DNA of 64,000 bases from an uncultured Bacteroidales bacterium. GTDB lineage: Bacteria; Bacteroidota; Bacteroidia; Bacteroidales; Bacteroidaceae. Shown one piece after another: positions 60,987-64,000 of the stretch. Each line of letters begins with the position of its first letter. Positions within the stretch are counted from its first letter, which is position 1. The stretch lies in assembly GCA_902774335.1 (NCBI GenBank), contig CACYHW010000002.1, forward strand, positions 1-64,000. Direction: 5' to 3'. The notes under the pieces are model-generated. The model saw only the letters and a program-made list of their open reading frames with translations, searched no databases and was not told the origin of the DNA. Both the position numbers and the translations under genes were made by a program.

Positions 60987-61764
60987 TGATGATGGTCCGG
61001 ATCTCATCCTCCGCAACAGAGAGAGTGGTGATGCCGGTTGAGTAGGGCGCGATATCGTACTGGTTGAAGATAAAGTCTATCGTGTCCTGGCGGATCTCAA
61101 AGTTCTCGGGCACAAACATGGGCTCATTACTGAAATAGCCGTGCTCGTCAAGCTCATCACGTGAACTGCACTCGGCATACTCCAATAGTTTGCGCTCCAG
61201 CACAGGAATGAGCACCTTCTCGTATCCCGGCTTGAAATAGTTGTCCAGTGTAACCACGCTGCCGTCCTCCAGACGGTAGTTGCGGCATGTTATGAATGTT
61301 CCGCCGTGAGCGCCGCCGGTATACTGATACATATTTATAAAGTGGCCGATGATATCGCGTTTGTTGCCGTAATGGACCTCGGTATTGATCACCACCTCGT
61401 AGTCTATATCGCGTGGTTCGAATCCTCCCTCACGTGCATATCTGATCTCTTCCCTGTTCTCCTCCTTGAAAAGGTTGATTATGGAGTCGATGTAGGTAAT
61501 CATGGCTCCGCGGACATCGGTTGTACGCCTGTCGAACAGGAAATGGGAAATGTCTACGTTAAAGGCATCGGCAAAGACAGTGTCGGTACCGTGCGCCTTG
61601 AGCACATTGATATCAAACGAACATGAAGGATTATCCTGACCCTGATGAAAGGGGAGAGTCTCCTTAAACGTCACATACTGGAATGCGTATTTGTCACCCT
61701 TGGGGGCACATGCTGCAACGGACAGGACCAGAGCCGTTGCTATAAGGAATCCGGATACTTTCAT
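60982..61764 (-). CDS. DUF4163/DUF3298 lipoprotein (RsiV-like)
   Basis: A 260-residue lipoprotein with lipobox VAAC at about residue 19. The N-terminal DUF4163-like part contains DIDYEVVINTEVHYGNKRDI, and the DUF3298 part contains NMYQYTGGAHGGTFITCRNY and FIFNQYDIAPYSTGI, the family marks. In Bacillus RsiV the same pair forms the extracytoplasmic lysozyme-sensing domain of an anti-sigma factor, but here there is no cytosolic domain and no sigma gene nearby, so that role should not be transferred. The stop codon lies in repeat B4. Confidence 0.9.
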   Translation of the reverse strand: MKVSGFLIATALVLSVAACAPKGDKYAFQYVTFKETLPFHQGQDNPSCSFDINVLKAHGTDTVFADAFNVDISHFLFDRRTTDVRGAMITYIDSIINLFKEENREEIRYAREGGFEPRDIDYEVVINTEVHYGNKRDIIGHFINMYQYTGGAHGGTFITCRNYRLEDGSVVTLDNYFKPGYEKVLIPVLERKLLEYAECSSRDELDEHGYFSNEPMFVPENFEIRQDTIDFIFNQYDIAPYSTGITTLSVAEDEIRTIIR

Positions 61765-61871
61765 ATGATGCTGTTTTAGCGCGAATATACATAAAACAAC
61801 TGTTCGTGATTCAACTTGACGAAAAGTGAATAAAAATGGCGCTTAAGTATTGTGTTATCACGAATAATTAC

Positions 61872-61879
61872 TATCTTTG
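61872..61879 (+). promoter_or_regulatory. Promoter -7 element (TATCTTTG) of tRNA-His
   Basis: TATCTTTG lies 27 bp before the tRNA, the same distance as at tRNA-Pro. Confidence 0.6.
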
Positions 61880-61906
61880 CACCGCTTTTCGAGGAAAGCG
61901 GTACAT

Positions 61907-61981
61907 GGTGCCCGTAGTTCAGTTGGTTAGAGCGTCAGATTGTGGTTCTGAATGTCGTGGGTTCGAGTCCCACCGGGCACC
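61907..61981 (+). tRNA. tRNA-His (anticodon GTG) with encoded G-1
   Basis: Acceptor GTGCCCG (61908-61914) pairs with CGGGCAC (61974-61980). The extra G at 61907 faces discriminator C at 61981, the G-1:C73 pair that is the identity element of tRNA-His. The anticodon stem TCAGA/TCTGA holds TTGTGGT with anticodon GTG. CCA is not encoded. It is a substrate for the Tgt enzyme of this window (GUN anticodon). Confidence 0.97.
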
Positions 61982-62031
61982 CAAAAAGAGAGGTCGATTT
62001 TTTCGACCTCTCTTTTTGGATGCCCGGTGGG
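61969..62031. repeat. Inverted repeat joining the tRNA-His 3' end with a mirror copy beyond the terminator
   Basis: Left arm 61969-61997 starts inside the tRNA T arm (CCCACCGGGCACCC); right arm 62003-62031 ends ATGCCCGGTGGG. By my reading 28 of 29 positions are complementary. The right part is an inverted copy of the last 13 or so bases of the tRNA. Confidence 0.9.
61983..62017 (+). terminator. Terminator after tRNA-His, inner part of a 29-bp-arm inverted repeat
   Basis: AAAAAGAGAGGTCGA pairs perfectly with TCGACCTCTCTTTTT around a T loop, ending in five T. Confidence 0.9.
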
Positions 62032-62037
62032 CTCCTT

Positions 62038-62184
62038 TTATTCCTTTACTTTCTTTTCCTGTTCTTTTTGTTCCTTGAGCTCAGCCAGATTGCGGGGACT
62101 GATGACACATTTATCGTGAAAATAGAAGTTTCTCTTGGGTTTGCCCAAGATCTTGATGTCTTTACTGAGATTCCAAAGTGACAT
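62038..62184 (-). CDS. 48-residue small protein, similar to the divergent small ORF at 62287
   Basis: The ORF reads MSLWNLSKDIKILGKPKRNF, then YFHDKCVISPRN, and ends in a charged helix (LAELKEQKEQEKKVKE). A TAnnTTTG promoter (TATTTTTG, minus strand, 62214-62221) lies about 30 nt upstream. The N-terminal pattern LWN-(x)n-LG-x-KR-x-F-x-F is shared with the neighbouring divergent ORF. I do not recognise the family. Too short for standard gene calls, but promoter and similarity support it. Confidence 0.6.
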   Translation of the reverse strand: MSLWNLSKDIKILGKPKRNFYFHDKCVISPRNLAELKEQKEQEKKVKE

Positions 62185-62286
62185 ATTGAAAAGGATTAAT
62201 TGGTTGTTGTTTCCAAAAATATGAATATTATTTTGATTTTCCGTATTTTATACTTTAATTTGTAGAAACCAATAATTGCTACAGCC

Positions 62287-62427
62287 ATGTTGTGGAATAA
62301 ACTGTATTTTGCAAATCAGATGAGAGACCTTGGTGCAAAGAGGAGGTTCAACTTCCAACAGAAAGGTCTGGGGAACTACTACATCAAACATAATGATGAT
62401 GAGAATAAAGAAACAGAGGAGAAGTAA
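62287..62427 (+). CDS. 46-residue small protein, similar to the divergent small ORF at 62038
   Basis: The ORF reads MLWNKLYFANQMRDLGAKRR, FNFQQKGLGNYYIKH, and ends in NDDENKETEEK, a charged tail. Shares LWN, LG, KR-x-F-x-F and the lysine/glutamate-rich end with the ORF at 62038-62184. A -7-like TTAATTTG lies about 25-30 nt upstream. No known family. Its stop is 18 bp before the 3' end of the convergent channel gene. Confidence 0.6.
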   Translation: MLWNKLYFANQMRDLGAKRRFNFQQKGLGNYYIKHNDDENKETEEK

Positions 62428-62445
62428 TTCCCCTCTGTTTTTCTT

Positions 62446-63312
62446 TTACAGGCGCTCGCCGCAGTGTTTGCAGTAGTTGGCGTTAAGGTCTGTCTTTTCG
62501 TTGCAGCGGGGGCATCGACCATCCTTACCTTTCTTTTTGGTGGTATCTATCATGGTGGCCGATACGATACCGGTGGGTACGGCTATGATGGTGTAACCCA
62601 GGATCATGATTATTCCAGACAGGAACTTGCCCAGTGCGGTTACAGGCGTTATATCACCGTAACCTACGGTTGTAAGTGTCACTATGGCCCAATAGATGCT
62701 GGTGGGGATGCTGGTGAATCCGGAGTTGGGAGTTCCGCTCTCCACGATATACATTATGGTGCCCAGCATGCATACAAGCATAACCACGAACATGAAATAG
62801 ACCAGTATCTTGTTAAGGCTCTTCCTGATACTTTCCAAAAGCAGAAAACCTTCATTCAGGAATGCAAACAGTTTGAGAACCCTGAAGATGCGGAACAGTC
62901 GGAAGGTTCGCATAAGGGACAGGTACCTGAGCGGCGGGAAGAATACACTGAGCAACTGGGGCAGTGTAGCCAGCAGGTCTATGATACCGAAGAAACTGAG
63001 TACATACTCGCGCTTTACGGGCGAGCAGTAAACCCTGAGAACGTATTCTATGGCAAAGAGTATGCTCAATACATATTCAAGGACAATAATTGACGCTTTG
63101 AGAATACCAGCCCCGTTCAACTCCAGATGGATGAGTGCCTGGAATGAAAAGTCGTCAACTTTTACAACACTCTCCAATGATGCCATTACAATGCATAGTG
63201 CAATGGCAATCATTATGGTTATGTCAACGGGCTTTGATAACGGATCAGTTCCTTCAAACAGTATCCTGTGAAGCCTCTCTTTGTCTTTGATTATGGATAT
63301 GAGCTTTTTCAT
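62446..63312 (-). CDS. Voltage-gated-type potassium channel with C-terminal zinc ribbon
   Basis: A 288-residue inner-membrane ion channel with six transmembrane segments. S4 is LMRTFRLFRIFRVLKL with arginines at every third position; the pore helix and filter read IVTLTTVGYGDITP, the potassium signature; S6 is LSGIIMILGYTIIAVPTGIV. The last 25 residues form a zinc ribbon (CPRCNEKTDLNANYCKHCG, four cysteines and a histidine), an unusual cytosolic end in place of an RCK domain. Its ATG overlaps the stop of the GH9 gene (ATGA at 63309-63312), so it is translated after it. Confidence 0.92.
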   Translation of the reverse strand: MKKLISIIKDKERLHRILFEGTDPLSKPVDITIMIAIALCIVMASLESVVKVDDFSFQALIHLELNGAGILKASIIVLEYVLSILFAIEYVLRVYCSPVKREYVLSFFGIIDLLATLPQLLSVFFPPLRYLSLMRTFRLFRIFRVLKLFAFLNEGFLLLESIRKSLNKILVYFMFVVMLVCMLGTIMYIVESGTPNSGFTSIPTSIYWAIVTLTTVGYGDITPVTALGKFLSGIIMILGYTIIAVPTGIVSATMIDTTKKKGKDGRCPRCNEKTDLNANYCKHCGERL

Positions 63313-64000
63313 TTATACGGATCTTTTGTGCCGGGTTTCCAAGTGCATCCGTTAGCCAGGATGGGGTAGACTACCGACGGGAAGCAGAGGCTCTGGTAAA
63401 TGGTATACTCGTTGTTCTGATAGTTGTCCAGGATATCTATGTAAGCACGCTCGCGGGGAGTGGTGTTACGGCTGATAACCGGATAGCTGGGATAGTTGCG
63501 TACGTAGTTGCCGGCACCGAATACCAGGATGCCCGGACGCGGACCCCAACCCTGCTCAATGGTGTATGCGCTCTCGCGGTCATGCGGCCAGTGAACCTGG
63601 TTGAATCCCAGGGTGGTCATGTAGCACTTGCCAAGCGGGTTCAGGCCAAGTGCGTAGTCCATCATCTGGCTTACTACGTCTATATACTCCTGTTTGCCGG
63701 TAAGCTTCCACATCAGAACGATGGGGAATGTGTACTGACCCTGAGCCACGTTACTGCCCCACCAGCTTACGTTCATGGGCACACCGTTGGGGTAGGCGTT
63801 CTCGGCGAATGCAGCCATCTGCTTGTCAACGGTAGCCTGCATGATATCCTTGAATGCCTTGACGGTGGCGGGATCGGTTTTGCTGGCCGGTGCCAGTATG
63901 TAGCTGTAGAAGTATGAGGTAAGCCAGCCGCGCTCGGCAAAGATCTCGGAGCCCTGGTTGTAGGTGGTGAGCATCTGTTCGGCATCCTTGGCGTGGGTCT
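63309..64000 (-). CDS. Glycoside hydrolase family 9 enzyme, C-terminal part (runs off the right edge)
   Basis: The last 229 residues of a GH9 cellulase-type enzyme; the start is outside the window. The (alpha/alpha)6-barrel signature GLNPLGKCYMTTLGFNQVHW followed by PHDRES is the GH9 catalytic region near the C-terminus; the usual N-P-x-G-x-S/C and H-x-P-H-x-R residues are present. Further helices are WLTSYFYSYILAP and YTFPIVLMWKLTG. The catalytic Glu region near the end reads RERAYIDILDNYQNNEYTIY. Substrate is likely beta-glucan or cellulose oligomers. Its stop overlaps the potassium-channel start. Confidence 0.88.
   Translation of the reverse strand, partial: THAKDAEQMLTTYNQGSEIFAERGWLTSYFYSYILAPASKTDPATVKAFKDIMQATVDKQMAAFAENAYPNGVPMNVSWWGSNVAQGQYTFPIVLMWKLTGKQEYIDVVSQMMDYALGLNPLGKCYMTTLGFNQVHWPHDRESAYTIEQGWGPRPGILVFGAGNYVRNYPSYPVISRNTTPRERAYIDILDNYQNNEYTIYQSLCFPSVVYPILANGCTWKPGTKDPYK

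Noticed and set aside
60982..61764. Anti-sigma factor RsiV
   Set aside because: Only the extracytoplasmic domains are present; the protein is a lipoprotein with no cytosolic sigma-binding part and no sigma gene is adjacent.
61836..62078. 80-codon frame across tRNA-His
   Set aside because: It reads through the tRNA and its terminator, so it is spurious.

Overview
The window is a chromosomal segment of a gut- or rumen-type member of Bacteroidales (Bacteroidota); I cannot name the genus. The evidence is a set of promoters of the form TAnnTTTG with, in the best cases, TTTG about 18 bp upstream, A-rich leaders instead of Shine-Dalgarno sites, many SPII lipoproteins, a serine palmitoyltransferase-like gene, a 6-bladed propeller lipoprotein, and glycoside hydrolases for plant polysaccharides (GH2, GH16, GH54, GH9).

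Layout. 1-10.5 kb: start of a GH2 enzyme, a secreted hypothetical protein, a THUMP-like methyltransferase, a carboxylesterase broken by a perfect 37-bp tandem duplication, a membrane-bound AraC-type regulator, lipoproteins and AddB. 10.6-19.6 kb: an AT-rich type I restriction-modification operon in the order hsdM, DUF1016 nuclease, hsdS, small membrane/coiled-coil protein, hsdR, and an unfamiliar PD-(D/E)xK protein. This block lies between addB (6.3-9.2 kb) and addA (21.0-24.2 kb). 20-34 kb: GH16, AddA, PanB, DEAD helicase, LptF/G-like permease, Tgt, Lon, TrmN6, lipid kinase, serine palmitoyltransferase. 34.2-40.4 kb: tRNA-Pro, a highly folded leader or small RNA ending in a strong terminator, then a five-gene polyamine operon (arginine decarboxylase, SpeE-like, agmatinase-like, carboxynorspermidine dehydrogenase and decarboxylase). 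40.4-46 kb: thioesterase and Cu/Zn permease, two small envelope genes and a DUF4143 ATPase, separated by 76-bp repeats in alternating orientation. 46-50.4 kb: a 31-codon small ORF with its own promoter and terminator, then an RND/LolA-like/outer-membrane-barrel operon. 50.4-64 kb: transporters, propeller lipoprotein, kinase-fold protein, radical SAM protein, GH54 arabinofuranosidase, prolyl oligopeptidase, prolyl-tRNA editing protein, tRNA-His, two divergent small ORFs of similar sequence, a potassium channel and the end of a GH9 cellulase.

How it fits together. The carbohydrate genes indicate a plant-polysaccharide degrader; the GH2 and GH54 genes share a 16-bp upstream element next to their promoters. 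The polyamine operon encodes arginine to putrescine or agmatine, then spermidine by the aspartate-semialdehyde route. The restriction operon and AddAB are both DNA-end or foreign-DNA functions.

The least explained material is non-coding. Two families of palindromic intergenic repeats (TGACGCAAAG type and GGTGACAAAGGGGACGGTTC type), plus an AATTGA simple repeat, sit at gene 3' ends and in six cases supply the TGA stop codon. Both tRNA genes are followed by an inverted copy of their own 3' end across the terminator. The polyamine operon is preceded by about 320 nt of structured leader. I found no CRISPR array, transposase, rRNA or prophage.
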